Assembly (NCBI GenBank): GCA_026986775.1
Contig: JALSNX010000027.1
Coordinates: 62,001 to 126,000, forward strand
Origin: Caldifarciminota bacterium
GTDB lineage: Bacteria > Hydrothermota > Hydrothermia > UBA1063 > CAJXJZ01
Direction: 5' to 3'
Length of the DNA: 64,000 nt
The notes beneath the pieces are model-generated. The model saw nothing but the letters and a program-made list of their open reading frames with translations, was not told the origin of the DNA and did not search any database. Both the position numbers and the translations under genes were made by a program. Shown here one piece after another: positions 17,435 to 27,062 of this stretch. Each line of letters starts with the position of its first letter. Position 1 is the first letter of the stretch.

Positions 17435-18220
17435 ATGAAAGAAAAACTCATATTCATTGGCCTTAAAGTGCTTTATGTCCTTGTTGCCTGGATTGTGGCT
17501 CTCGTTATAAACAAAGTGTTCCAGAAATTACTTGTAAAGAATCTCACGAAGAAAAGTGAGGTACACACTCAAAAACTGGTTTCAAAACTCACCGCCTATT
17601 CTGTTTATCTTGTGGGCATTATTGTTATATTCTCAATTATGGGGATAAGGCCCGAAACCATTATCACTTCACTGGGACTTTTCTCTGTGGCCATTGGATT
17701 TGCGGCACAGACATCTCTATCAAATGTTATTTCAGGCTTTTTTATTCTTTTTGAGAAGCCTTTTAAAATTGGTGATGCCATAGAAATAAACGGGTATGTG
17801 GGAGAGGTTCTTTCAGTAGACCTCATGTCCATTACAATGAGAACATTTGAAAACGTTCTTGTGAGAATACCAAATGAGACAGTTCTCAAGGCATCCATTA
17901 AAAACTACACAAGGTTTGATATAAGAAGGCTTGATATTACTGTTGGCATTTCTTATGGCGCTGACATTGATAAGGCAAAGACAGTAATAGAGCGTTTCCT
18001 TGACTCTAATCCGCATGTTTTAAAAGAACCATCTTACATAGTTATGACCAAGGAACTTGCCGATTCGTCGGTGAATTTAAGGATTCTTGCATGGATTGAC
18101 AGAAGGGAATACTTTACTGCATATGATTCCATAGTGACAGGGATAAAAGAGGCCCTGGATAGAGAGGGTATAGAGATACCTTTCCCGCAGGTAGTGGTTC
18201 ATATTGATAATGAAAAATAG
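17435..18220 (+). CDS. mscS: Small-conductance mechanosensitive channel, MscS family
   Basis: The protein is an inner-membrane channel that opens under membrane tension to release solutes in osmotic downshock. There are two to three N-terminal membrane helices, the pore helix (TSLGLFSVAIGFAAQTSLSN, residues about 78-97), the beta domain with PFKIGDAIEINGYVGEV, and the vestibule domain. It is 261 aa from ATG 17435, chosen because AGGAGGTG precedes it by 4-5 nt. It is downstream of the DUF432 gene and overlaps rsmD by 11 nt. Confidence 0.93.
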   Translation: MKEKLIFIGLKVLYVLVAWIVALVINKVFQKLLVKNLTKKSEVHTQKLVSKLTAYSVYLVGIIVIFSIMGIRPETIITSLGLFSVAIGFAAQTSLSNVISGFFILFEKPFKIGDAIEINGYVGEVLSVDLMSITMRTFENVLVRIPNETVLKASIKNYTRFDIRRLDITVGISYGADIDKAKTVIERFLDSNPHVLKEPSYIVMTKELADSSVNLRILAWIDRREYFTAYDSIVTGIKEALDREGIEIPFPQVVVHIDNEK

Positions 18221-18764
18221 GATTGAAATTACTGGTGGAAGGTTTAAAAGGATTCCTTTAAAGGCTCCCGTAAAGATTAGGCCCACACAGTCCATTGTAA
18301 AGAGGTCGCTCTTTGATACACTTGGTAGTTTTATTGAGGATGCAAAGGTTCTTGATATTTTTGCAGGTTCAGGTGCAGTTGGATTTGAAGCCCTCTCAAG
18401 GGGTGCAGAAAAAGTTGTTTTTATAGATAAAAGCAGGGATGCTGTGAGTGTTATTAAGGAAAATGCCAGAAAAATCGGGCTTGGTATGGATGTGGTGGAG
18501 GTTATAAAGGCTGACTTTAAAAGGGGTTTAAATCTTCTTATTGACAGGAAAGAGGTATTTGATTTTGTTTTTGCAGACCCTCCTTATGGGTTTTCAAGAC
18601 TGGATGAACTTTTCAAAAGAGTTTACAAACTTTTGAATGAGTATGGCATTTTTGTTCTTGAAGAAAGAGAAATTCCACAAACGAAATATTTTGAAAAAAT
18701 AAAGGAGGTCCGTTTTGGAGAAACACGCCTCGCCTATTATCGCCGTATATCCGGGGAGCTTTGA
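18210..18764 (+). CDS. rsmD: 16S rRNA (guanine966-N2)-methyltransferase RsmD
   Basis: RsmD methylates G966 of 16S rRNA. The conserved IEITGGRFKRIPLK and IRPTQSIVKRSLFDTLG start, the SAM motif VLDIFAGSGAVGFEALSRGA and the catalytic FADPPYGF are all present. Its 184 aa length is normal. ATG 18210 lies inside the mscS end. It precedes and overlaps coaD by 50 nt, a common gene order (rsmD-coaD). Confidence 0.95.
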   Translation: MKNRIEITGGRFKRIPLKAPVKIRPTQSIVKRSLFDTLGSFIEDAKVLDIFAGSGAVGFEALSRGAEKVVFIDKSRDAVSVIKENARKIGLGMDVVEVIKADFKRGLNLLIDRKEVFDFVFADPPYGFSRLDELFKRVYKLLNEYGIFVLEEREIPQTKYFEKIKEVRFGETRLAYYRRISGEL

Positions 18765-19257
18765 CCCCATAACCAATGGACATGTGGACATAATCAAAAG
18801 AGCGAGTGGTATATTTGACCGTGTAATTATTGCGGTTGCTGAGGCATTGCATAAAAATACCCTTTTTACGCTTAAGGAGAGATTGGATTTTGTGGAAGAG
18901 GCTGTAAAAGATATGGAGAATGTTGAAGTAAAACCATTAAGGGGTAAACTTCTTGTGGACTTCTGTAAGGAGGTGAATGCAAGTATTATAGTCCGTGGAC
19001 TCCGTGCAGTATCGGATTTTGAATATGAGTTCAAACTTGCCTGGATTAACAGAAGATTACATGGAGATATTGAAACGGTTTTTCTCATTCCCTCGGAGGA
19101 ATATGCCTATCTTGCATCCTCTCTTGTTAAAGAAATTGCCACCCTTGGTGGCAGGGTTGATGGTCTTGTCCCTAAGAACGTGGCAGAGGCTCTTTACAGG
19201 AAAAAGGAAGAGATAAAACGCAAGGGAACAGGTGAAGTTCATGAACAGTCACTTTGA
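18715..19257 (+). CDS. coaD: Phosphopantetheine adenylyltransferase
   Basis: CoaD adenylates 4'-phosphopantetheine in coenzyme A synthesis. The nucleotidyltransferase motif AVYPGSFDPITNGHVDII, IIVRGLRAVSDFEYE and the SSSxxKE-like motif (ASSLVKEIATLGG) are present. The start is TTG 18715, supported by AAAGGAGG upstream inside rsmD. The C-terminus is extended by a short basic tail (RKKEEIKRKGTGEVHEQSL). Confidence 0.96.
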   Translation: MEKHASPIIAVYPGSFDPITNGHVDIIKRASGIFDRVIIAVAEALHKNTLFTLKERLDFVEEAVKDMENVEVKPLRGKLLVDFCKEVNASIIVRGLRAVSDFEYEFKLAWINRRLHGDIETVFLIPSEEYAYLASSLVKEIATLGGRVDGLVPKNVAEALYRKKEEIKRKGTGEVHEQSL

Positions 19258-19272
19258 AAAAGGAGGCGTGTT

Positions 19273-21861
19273 TTGAATGTGTTATTGATATTCTTCATGC
19301 TGGGTGCATCTAAAATAAAGGTGGTTGGGAAGGTTTTTGATGCACTCACAGGTGAGCCACTTCCTGGTGCAGGTGTTGTAATAGTAGAACTGGGAAGGGG
19401 CACCATGACGGATATGGATGGTTATTATGAGATTCCTGTAACAGAAGCGGGAGAGTACACTATAAAGGCTTCCATGATAGGATATAAAGATGAAGTGAAA
19501 AAGGTAAAACTCTCAAAGATAACGGAGATAAACTTCTATCTCAAGGAGCAGTCCATTGAAATGCCCGAACAGGTGGTGAAAGCAAAGAAAGAAGTGGAAA
19601 TAGAAAAGGATGTGTCTTCAACTGTGAGGTCCATTGGAAAAAGTGCTATAGAAGAAGACATTGCCACAAATATACAGGAGGCTGTGGCAAAGCGAATAGG
19701 TGCAGTATCAAGAGGAACGGAAATACATATAAGGGGTAGTAGAAGCAATGAGGTCTTATTGATGCTTGATGGGATTCCCATAAAAGACCCCCTTTCCGGT
19801 AGTGCATTTGGAATATTTATACCCAAAAATGCTGTTTCTGAAGTGGAGGCAGAGATTGGAGGATACAATGCTGAGTACGGTCAGGCAACATCAGGAATTA
19901 TTAAATATCATATAAAGGATGTGGCAGATAGATTTTCCCTTTACGCCAACTATAAAACGGACAATTTAGGCTTTAAGAGATACACCAATCTTGACATCGC
20001 TTCTTTGAGCATTCAGGGACCTGTGAGGTTTTTACCCATTAATGGCAAGGTTTCTTACTTTATAAGTTTGTATGGTAAGTTTGATGACACATATCTACCT
20101 CATTCCGATACCCTTTATTCCAGTGTGATTGGTATGACCTTTCCAAGGGAGGAGAACACCCTGTCATTTACGGGAAAAGTTGCATGGCAGTCAAAAAGCG
20201 GTAATAAACTCTCCTATTTGTTTACCAGATCGGTGGAGGTTAATCAGGGTTACTTTTATCACCGCTCTGATTATCCATTTGCCTATGGATTTCCTTATAG
20301 ATACATAAACATTCTTCCTAATTACCTTACGTTTACAAGGGATGCAAATACAGAGGCTCTTTCTTACCATCACGTATTCAATATTAAAAACTTTTTTGAT
20401 GTAAAACTTGCGCGATTTTTCACCAATCTCCATGCTGATGTAAATGGAAAAACCTGGACTGAATATACAGAAGTTCAGGATACATATCCACAGGACAATT
20501 TCTATGATATCGGTGATGCCCCATATTTCCATGACCATTATGTAGAGACATACACATTTAAGTTTGATTACACGAAGATTTTCAGCAAAATAGTGCGTGG
20601 CAAGACTGGCATTTTGCTCCAGAGAAATGAACTTCAATGGGTTGACATAGATTATCCGTGGTATTCAACCACTTCAGGACTTGGTCTCAACCACGATATT
20701 TACAGGGCACATTCCATAACCGGAGGATTGTATGCTCAAACGTCAATACACTTTGCAGGAATGATAGCGAATCTTGGCTTAAGAATGGATTTCTGGGAGC
20801 CTGGCAGTTATGTTGACGAAGGAGTAAAAAGGGCCCTTCAGCGTAATGACCTTCCGTTCCAGATAAGGAAGGAGTATGAGTCCTATTTAAATGACAATTT
20901 CACTATAAGAGGACGGGTATTTAAGGCGCATATAAGCCCGAGACTTGGATTCTCATATCCAATTACAGATGTGGATAAGTTCTATCTATCTTACGGTCAT
21001 TTTACACAACTCCCGGATCTCAAATACGTTTATTCAAAACTGGGAACGAGAACTTCATCAAGTTATGAACTCGTTGGTAATCCAAACCTCAATCAAATTG
21101 TGTCCGTATCCTATGAAATGGGGGTATCACATCTTATCGGAGATTATCAGAAAGTTAACCTTTCAGCCTATTATAAGGATATTTTCAATTACCCCACTGC
21201 CAGAAAAATACAGGGTATTCCCCCAAATCCTGATTACTGGATGTACTTTAACTCAGATTATTCAAGGTCTGTGGGTATTGAGTTAAGATACAAAAGGGCA
21301 GTTAAAAACCACATAGGTTCCTCCATGTCTCTTACACTCTCACAGGATAAAGGCCGTTCGTCTTCTCCTGAGGATGCATACTGGCTTGGCGGAGAGGAGT
21401 CTTTAAAGGAGTGGTATTTGAGATGGGATAGGCCGTTTAAATTTTACGGTGATGTAAATATTGTTTATGGCAAAAATGAGTATCTAAAACTGTTTAATAG
21501 AAGTGTGTTAAGCGATTTTACTTTAAGTTTTCAGGTTTCCCTTAAATCTGGAAAAAGGTACACTCCAATGGATACTCTTGGAAATAAGGGTGAAATAAAT
21601 TCAAAGACAGGGCCCATGTGGCACAGAGTGGATGTGGTATTTACCAAGACTGTGAGAATTAAGCATATTAAAACAAAGTTAAAACTTCAGGTGCGAAACC
21701 TCTTCAATCACAGGAATGTGTATTATATCAACCCTGTTACTGGCAGGGCCTATGAGCCCGGTGACCCACTACCACCGCGAAAGACGGAGAAGGACATGCT
21801 GAATCCTGCGCGGTATCTTCAGGGAAGGGCAGTTTATTTGGGTATGGAGGTGATGCTATGA
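19273..21861 (+). CDS. TonB-dependent receptor with carboxypeptidase-like regulatory domain
   Basis: This outer-membrane receptor has a short leader, an N-terminal carboxypeptidase-regulatory-like beta domain (residues about 17-93, KVVGKVFDALTGEPLPGAGV and GYYEI), a plug (about 100-215, IHIRGSRSNEVLLMLDGIP and IGGYNAEYGQATSGII) and a large 22-strand-type barrel ending YLGMEVML. No TonB, ExbB or ExbD is in view. It starts at TTG 19273 with AAGGAGG upstream and heads six overlapping or closely spaced envelope genes. The substrate is unknown; its link with PorV-like and sorting-tail proteins suggests a role in surface protein assembly or nutrient uptake. Confidence 0.9.
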   Translation: MNVLLIFFMLGASKIKVVGKVFDALTGEPLPGAGVVIVELGRGTMTDMDGYYEIPVTEAGEYTIKASMIGYKDEVKKVKLSKITEINFYLKEQSIEMPEQVVKAKKEVEIEKDVSSTVRSIGKSAIEEDIATNIQEAVAKRIGAVSRGTEIHIRGSRSNEVLLMLDGIPIKDPLSGSAFGIFIPKNAVSEVEAEIGGYNAEYGQATSGIIKYHIKDVADRFSLYANYKTDNLGFKRYTNLDIASLSIQGPVRFLPINGKVSYFISLYGKFDDTYLPHSDTLYSSVIGMTFPREENTLSFTGKVAWQSKSGNKLSYLFTRSVEVNQGYFYHRSDYPFAYGFPYRYINILPNYLTFTRDANTEALSYHHVFNIKNFFDVKLARFFTNLHADVNGKTWTEYTEVQDTYPQDNFYDIGDAPYFHDHYVETYTFKFDYTKIFSKIVRGKTGILLQRNELQWVDIDYPWYSTTSGLGLNHDIYRAHSITGGLYAQTSIHFAGMIANLGLRMDFWEPGSYVDEGVKRALQRNDLPFQIRKEYESYLNDNFTIRGRVFKAHISPRLGFSYPITDVDKFYLSYGHFTQLPDLKYVYSKLGTRTSSSYELVGNPNLNQIVSVSYEMGVSHLIGDYQKVNLSAYYKDIFNYPTARKIQGIPPNPDYWMYFNSDYSRSVGIELRYKRAVKNHIGSSMSLTLSQDKGRSSSPEDAYWLGGEESLKEWYLRWDRPFKFYGDVNIVYGKNEYLKLFNRSVLSDFTLSFQVSLKSGKRYTPMDTLGNKGEINSKTGPMWHRVDVVFTKTVRIKHIKTKLKLQVRNLFNHRNVYYINPVTGRAYEPGDPLPPRKTEKDMLNPARYLQGRAVYLGMEVML

Positions 21862-22841
21862 AGAAGGTGATATTCGTTGTTCTTGCTTTTAACCTGCTTT
21901 ATGCAGGGAGCCTGTTTGAGTTCCTTGGAGGTCAGAAAAAGGGTACCACTGCACTTCTGTTTTTAAAAATAGCTCCCGGGGGGACTCAGGTATCAATGGG
22001 TAATACAGGAGTTTCCATTGCTCAGGATGCAACATGTCTTTACTGGAACCCAGCGCTTGCTAATTTCATAAAAACACCGTCTTCCTTTACTGCATCATAC
22101 AGAAGATGGGTTGTTGACCAGAACTATATATATGCAGGTGGGATTAAATCTATTGGAAGGTATCATAGGATTGGTTTTTATTTGAGTGGACTTTCCAGCG
22201 GTTATTTTAAAGAGACAGATGAAAACCATCCTGAGGGGACAGGAAAATATATATCATCAGACGACCTTGCTATTGGAGTAGTTTATGCAAGGAACGTATC
22301 CGACAGATTTGCCTTCGGACTTTCATTGAAATTTGCTTACGAAAATCTTGCTGGTGTTTATGGATACACAGGATTACTTGATGTTGGAACCCTTTATCAG
22401 GTAGGATACAGGGATATTCAGATTGGTGTGTCACTTTCCAATCTCGGACCCGATTTTGCACTTAAGGGAAAATATCTTTCAGAGAATGCGGATAGTGTAT
22501 CTTATGATTCCTATTCAGTTCCAGTGATTTACAGGATAGGATTTAAAGGAAAACTGAAAGAATATCTCCTTGGTGCATTTGAAATAGAAAAGCCATCTGA
22601 TGATGTTGAGCAGTTTAAGGCTGGTTTTTCATTGATACCCACTGATTTTATAAACCTGAATGTTGGTTTTAGATTGAACAATATTCCACCAGGGGGTTCG
22701 TTTTTTACAAGGGGTGTTAACTTTGGTTTTACAATAAAGAAATCAACAGGACTTCATAAAGGATTCTACATATCTTATGCTGCAGAGCAGATGGGATATC
22801 TTGGAATATCCCATATAATAACAACAGGAGTGAATTTCTGA
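21858..22841 (+). CDS. PorV/PorQ-family outer-membrane protein
   Basis: It has a signal peptide (MKKVIFVVLAFNLLYAG) and then FLKIAPGGTQVSMGNTGVS and ATCLYWNPA, the typical start of PorV/UPF0164-type barrels, whose members help release type IX cargo at the surface. The remaining sequence is barrel strands, ending HIITTGVNF with terminal Phe. It overlaps the TonB receptor by 4 nt and abuts the next lipoprotein by a 1 nt TGATG overlap. The neighbour with a sorting tail supports a role in secretion. Confidence 0.85.
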   Translation: MKKVIFVVLAFNLLYAGSLFEFLGGQKKGTTALLFLKIAPGGTQVSMGNTGVSIAQDATCLYWNPALANFIKTPSSFTASYRRWVVDQNYIYAGGIKSIGRYHRIGFYLSGLSSGYFKETDENHPEGTGKYISSDDLAIGVVYARNVSDRFAFGLSLKFAYENLAGVYGYTGLLDVGTLYQVGYRDIQIGVSLSNLGPDFALKGKYLSENADSVSYDSYSVPVIYRIGFKGKLKEYLLGAFEIEKPSDDVEQFKAGFSLIPTDFINLNVGFRLNNIPPGGSFFTRGVNFGFTIKKSTGLHKGFYISYAAEQMGYLGISHIITTGVNF

Positions 22842-23785
22842 TGAAAAAGATTTTATATTTTTCCATTCTGGGCATGGTTATTTTTGGGTGTGGTAAAAAG
22901 TTTCCACTCCCCGAGGAGTCCAATCAGGGTATGCCATCAGAAAAGGAATATGTGGAAATACAGAATACCGAATGGGATAATTTGACATTCAGCCATCTAA
23001 AAGATGTGCTGTTAGGTGAGGATGGATACGTTTATGTTCTTTCTTCGGATACCCTCTATAAGTTTTCAACCACAGGTGAATATGGAAACATATTTTCTGT
23101 TCTTGACGGGGCCGTCTCTGTAACTCAGGATGTTGAGGAAAATATATATATAGCAACAAATAAAGGCATGGTTGTTAAATATTCATGGTCAGCAGAACCG
23201 CAGGATACCTTTGACTTTTCCTTTTTATGTAATGATTCCACCCTGCTGGATTCGTTTCTTACAAGCATAGATGCGGCGGGAGAAAACCACCTTGTTCTAA
23301 GTTCTGCTCCTTTAAATCTTGTGGTCAGGTTTTATCAGGATACAATAGACACTATTGCCACTTATGGTACCGGTATAGAATACACAAGAAGGCCAATGGG
23401 TGTTTATGCCAGAACGTACCCTCAGATTGTTCTTTATGCGAGTTCCCAGAACAACTGGGTTGAAGGTCTTTCTCTTATACCGCCACATTTCAGCATGATT
23501 CATCTTGGCGGTGATTCCTATAATGGAGGAACTGATGATACGTTATTTTTAAATCCTGTGGATGTGTACATGGATGATTCATCCTGCGTTTATGTCCTTG
23601 ATAAAGGGAACAGAGCAATGAAGAAGTTTGACTTTGAGGGTAGTCTTGTTACCGTGCTTTCTCTTCCTGATGACCCTGTGGCCATCACTGTAAGCCATGA
23701 TGGAAAAACACTTTATATAGCCTTTGATGACAGGATAAGAAAGTATAAATTACCTGAGATTCCAGGAGAAGGAGGTGAACAATGA
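22841..23785 (+). CDS. Lipoprotein with beta-propeller-like repeats
   Basis: The signal MKKILYFSILGMVIFGC has a lipobox (IFGC). The mature part contains NHL-like strands (EDGYVYVLSSDTLYKFS, EENIYIATNKGMVVKYS, SSCVYVLDKGNRAMKKFD, DGKTLYIAFDDRIRKYK), suggesting a six-bladed propeller for binding protein or glycan. It is coupled to both neighbours. The specific function is unknown. Confidence 0.75.
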   Translation: MKKILYFSILGMVIFGCGKKFPLPEESNQGMPSEKEYVEIQNTEWDNLTFSHLKDVLLGEDGYVYVLSSDTLYKFSTTGEYGNIFSVLDGAVSVTQDVEENIYIATNKGMVVKYSWSAEPQDTFDFSFLCNDSTLLDSFLTSIDAAGENHLVLSSAPLNLVVRFYQDTIDTIATYGTGIEYTRRPMGVYARTYPQIVLYASSQNNWVEGLSLIPPHFSMIHLGGDSYNGGTDDTLFLNPVDVYMDDSSCVYVLDKGNRAMKKFDFEGSLVTVLSLPDDPVAITVSHDGKTLYIAFDDRIRKYKLPEIPGEGGEQ

Positions 23786-25734
23786 ATGCCCTTTTATTCG
23801 TTGCTTTTATAGTTTCCCAGACAGATTTATCCTATTACAAGATGGAGGATATAGGCAATTTCAGGGTTATTGTGAGTTCCTATGGCCTTATTGGACATGG
23901 ATTCAATCGCTCTTTTGTTGACCCTGATACACACGAGCCCATCCCCTCAGGAGAATTTCCCAAAAATTCCGGGATTGAACATGTGTACAGGGCTGGAATA
24001 TGGGTTGGAGCAAAATCTCCTTCTGGAACGCATGTCTCCACGGCTGTTGTGAACAATGCTTATCCAATTCCAGGTGCAAGTGCAGGATTTGAATTTGCTC
24101 CTCCCTTCAGGAATGAGGCAGGTTATGTGGACACAGCATGGGTAAAGTCCTCGCTGCTTTATTCTCCATATTACTCTCCGGACGCTGTGTCTGAAAAAGA
24201 CATCTATGCCACCTTTTTTGACCACGACCATTTCAGGCAGGATACTGTACCGTATCACGTACCTCTTGGTATAAGGGTAGATGAGCGTATTTATGCATGG
24301 AGTTATTCATACATTCAGGACAACATGTTTATAATATGGACCATCCACAATGATGGAACAGTTGGTGCACTTGATAGTGTTTATATATCCCTTTACATAG
24401 AACTTGCCACAGGTTCAAGGGAATTCTGGGGGAGTGATTTTTCCACAACGCCGTATTTCCAGCATAAGAGACTCTATTCTGTAACCTTTGAGGATGGTGA
24501 TACGCTGTTTGATAAGTATCAGGCATTTTATGAGAAAAACGATGGCTATGACTATATAGCCGCACCGTATATGGCAGGAGTAAGATTTCTTGGATTCGTA
24601 AAAGATTCAGTTATGTATCCCGGAGATTCACTCCCTGATTCTCTCCATGTTTCCTATGTATGGTGGAGGTGGAGTGAAAATAGAGGAGATGACCCGGATT
24701 CAATAAGATACATGATTATGCAAAGAGACACATGCTATCAAAATGTTGACGACGATTATGTGATGAACAACGGTTATCCTGACCCTATACCAATGATGAC
24801 CGTAGGCCCCATACCGAGATTGAGGCCCGGCGACTCAATACAGGTGGCATTTGCGCTCATATTTGGAGGCAGTAAGAAGGAGTTTATACAGAATGCAGAA
24901 TGGGCGATAAAGGCCTTTCGTTCAGGTTATATACTTCCTGCACCCCCACCATCACCCCGCCTTGTTGCAGTTCCGGAAAAGAACAGAGTGTTGCTTTATT
25001 TCACCAATGATCCGGAGTTTGCACGGGACCCTGCACCTCCACATCTCAGGGATTTTGAATATTACAGGATTTATAGAGGTCTTTCACCTGATGTGAATGA
25101 CACCTCGTGGATATTGCTTGCGCAGTATGATAAACTTCCCGATGATACCATACAGGATGTTGACCATAGTGGTGGTTACAATGTGTGGTTCCCTGACCCA
25201 CCAAGGGCTGATACGGTGGATACGGTTTTTATTATCAATACTGAACATGGAGTAGATACAATACATCCCAGATATGTTTTTGTTGATGATGGTGTTAAAA
25301 ACGGTTTCACCTATTATTATGCAATAACATCTGCTGATGTAGGCAATCCGGATGCAGGATTACCTTCACTTGAGAGTTCAAAACTCCTTAATCTTGTAAA
25401 AGTGGTGCCCGGAACACCACCAAACAGGAGTTTTGAGGATACAGTGGGGGTTTATCCGAACCCCTACAGGGGTTCATCTATCTGGCAGAGAGAGGGTTAT
25501 AAGGATGAGGCAGTGAGATTTTACAACCTGCCAGAAAACGCTGAAATCCTTATTTACAACCAGTCAGGTAAACTGATAAGAAAAATAGAGCACAGTTCTG
25601 ATATGACAGGGGAAGAGGTGTGGGATTTAAAGACTGATTATGGATTTCCAGTCGCACCGGGGACCTATCTTTACGTTGTAAGAGACGTAAAAACTGGTAA
25701 GATTCAAAAGGGCAAACTAATTATTCTGAGATAG
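23782..25734 (+). CDS. Secreted protein with type IX-like C-terminal sorting domain, 650 aa
   Basis: A short leader (MNALLFVAFIVSQ) is followed by a large beta-rich body with a fibronectin-like region (about 395-545, DFEYYRIYRGLSPDVND). The C-terminal about 95 residues form a sorting-type beta domain: VYPNPYRGSS, VRFYNLPENAEILIYNQSG, VAPGTYLYVV and a final GKLIILR. This tail is typical of cargo released through type IX secretion. It is directly downstream of the PorV-like and propeller genes, so it may be their cargo or a surface component. The family of the body is not recognised. Confidence 0.8.
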   Translation: MNALLFVAFIVSQTDLSYYKMEDIGNFRVIVSSYGLIGHGFNRSFVDPDTHEPIPSGEFPKNSGIEHVYRAGIWVGAKSPSGTHVSTAVVNNAYPIPGASAGFEFAPPFRNEAGYVDTAWVKSSLLYSPYYSPDAVSEKDIYATFFDHDHFRQDTVPYHVPLGIRVDERIYAWSYSYIQDNMFIIWTIHNDGTVGALDSVYISLYIELATGSREFWGSDFSTTPYFQHKRLYSVTFEDGDTLFDKYQAFYEKNDGYDYIAAPYMAGVRFLGFVKDSVMYPGDSLPDSLHVSYVWWRWSENRGDDPDSIRYMIMQRDTCYQNVDDDYVMNNGYPDPIPMMTVGPIPRLRPGDSIQVAFALIFGGSKKEFIQNAEWAIKAFRSGYILPAPPPSPRLVAVPEKNRVLLYFTNDPEFARDPAPPHLRDFEYYRIYRGLSPDVNDTSWILLAQYDKLPDDTIQDVDHSGGYNVWFPDPPRADTVDTVFIINTEHGVDTIHPRYVFVDDGVKNGFTYYYAITSADVGNPDAGLPSLESSKLLNLVKVVPGTPPNRSFEDTVGVYPNPYRGSSIWQREGYKDEAVRFYNLPENAEILIYNQSGKLIRKIEHSSDMTGEEVWDLKTDYGFPVAPGTYLYVVRDVKTGKIQKGKLIILR

Positions 25735-25743
25735 GAGGATAGC

Positions 25744-27060
25744 ATGAGAAAAATTATTTTGCTTACAGGTTTGATATTTTTGGGGCTTTCATGTAAAAAG
25801 CCCGCAGAGAACCCTGTGGAAAATATTCCTCCTGATACGCATATCTTTGTTGAAGGCACGACAGACACAGTCCCTGCTTATCAGATTATTCACTGGTATG
25901 GCAATGACCCTGATGGATATGTGGTGGGATACTATTACCACTGGGACAGCGACACCCCTGTGTTTACGACAAAAAACGTGGATACCTTCACGCTTTCTGT
26001 TCCTGATACAGACAGTATAGGTGTGCACGTATTTTATGTGAGTGCAGTGGACAATGAGGGTGAAGAAGACCCAACTCCCGCAACTGTTACCATCCCTGTT
26101 AAAAATTCACCTCCTGTAATCAGTTTTCAGCATAATACACTTCCACCGGATACCACCCTTCCTTATGTGACATTTTACATTGAGACCCACGATATAGATG
26201 GTGATGAGAGTGTGATAGGGTTCTATTATCGCACAGATTACGATACGATGTGGGTTTTCCAGAGTATTGATACAGATTATGTGACCTTTAAAAATGTACC
26301 TTCAGGAACACATGTTTTTTATTTCAGGGCTATAGACCAGAGTCATGCTGTCTCGGATATAATATCGGATACGGTTTATATAATTCCTGCAACAGGCGAT
26401 ATTCTTGTAATAGACGATTCTCCCGATGCTGAGGCTGATAATACGTATGGTGAATTTTTCGCAAATAATTATGCCGGAAATTACACTGTATGGAACGTTA
26501 ATAAGTTTTTGCCTTACTCTTTCTACGACATTGATGGTATAATAAACAGTTTAGGTTTCAGAGTTATCTTCTGGTACACAGGAACAGATGGAAATTCAAT
26601 CACTGCACTCAGAAAGTCAATTGAATCTTATATAGATGACGGTAAAGCCATGTTTCTTGTGGGACCATCAATACTGGATTCAGTATATAACCCTCATGAT
26701 ACGCTCTCATCAAGAAGCTTTATGAACAATTATCTTGGTGTTAAGAATGTAAATAAGTGGAATACCATTCTGCTTGATGGAGGAATAGTATATCTTGATA
26801 CAGGTGACACTTTGAATCTTTCTGTTCCAGCATTTAAAGTGGAATTAATTGAACCCAACGATTCTGTAAACGCCGAAACCATTTTCAGTGCATTTGGAAG
26901 TACCATTGCAGATTCTGTGAATTGCATAGGAGTAAGGTTCCCCTCATCTTCACCGAGGGTGTACTTTGTACCTGCTGAACTACATAAATTCAATGCTTCT
27001 GCTAACCTCTACACAGTACTGAAGAATATAATAGATGCTCTTCTGAGCAAAAGGAGGTAG
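25744..27060 (+). CDS. Lipoprotein with Ig/fibronectin-like repeats
   Basis: The lipoprotein signal MRKIILLTGLIFLGLSC is followed by two similar domains of about 90 aa (PPDTHIFVEG to TVTIPV; PPVISFQHNT to DTVYIIP), each with a DPDGYVVGYYYHWD or DIDGDESVIGFYYRTD motif. The C-terminal half (about 215-435) starts ILVIDDSPDAEADN and is alpha/beta, resembling the glutamine-amidotransferase-like folds found in surface proteins; this is tentative. GGAGG lies 5 nt before ATG. It is part of the envelope cluster. Confidence 0.7.
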   Translation: MRKIILLTGLIFLGLSCKKPAENPVENIPPDTHIFVEGTTDTVPAYQIIHWYGNDPDGYVVGYYYHWDSDTPVFTTKNVDTFTLSVPDTDSIGVHVFYVSAVDNEGEEDPTPATVTIPVKNSPPVISFQHNTLPPDTTLPYVTFYIETHDIDGDESVIGFYYRTDYDTMWVFQSIDTDYVTFKNVPSGTHVFYFRAIDQSHAVSDIISDTVYIIPATGDILVIDDSPDAEADNTYGEFFANNYAGNYTVWNVNKFLPYSFYDIDGIINSLGFRVIFWYTGTDGNSITALRKSIESYIDDGKAMFLVGPSILDSVYNPHDTLSSRSFMNNYLGVKNVNKWNTILLDGGIVYLDTGDTLNLSVPAFKVELIEPNDSVNAETIFSAFGSTIADSVNCIGVRFPSSSPRVYFVPAELHKFNASANLYTVLKNIIDALLSKRR

Positions 27061-27062
27061 AT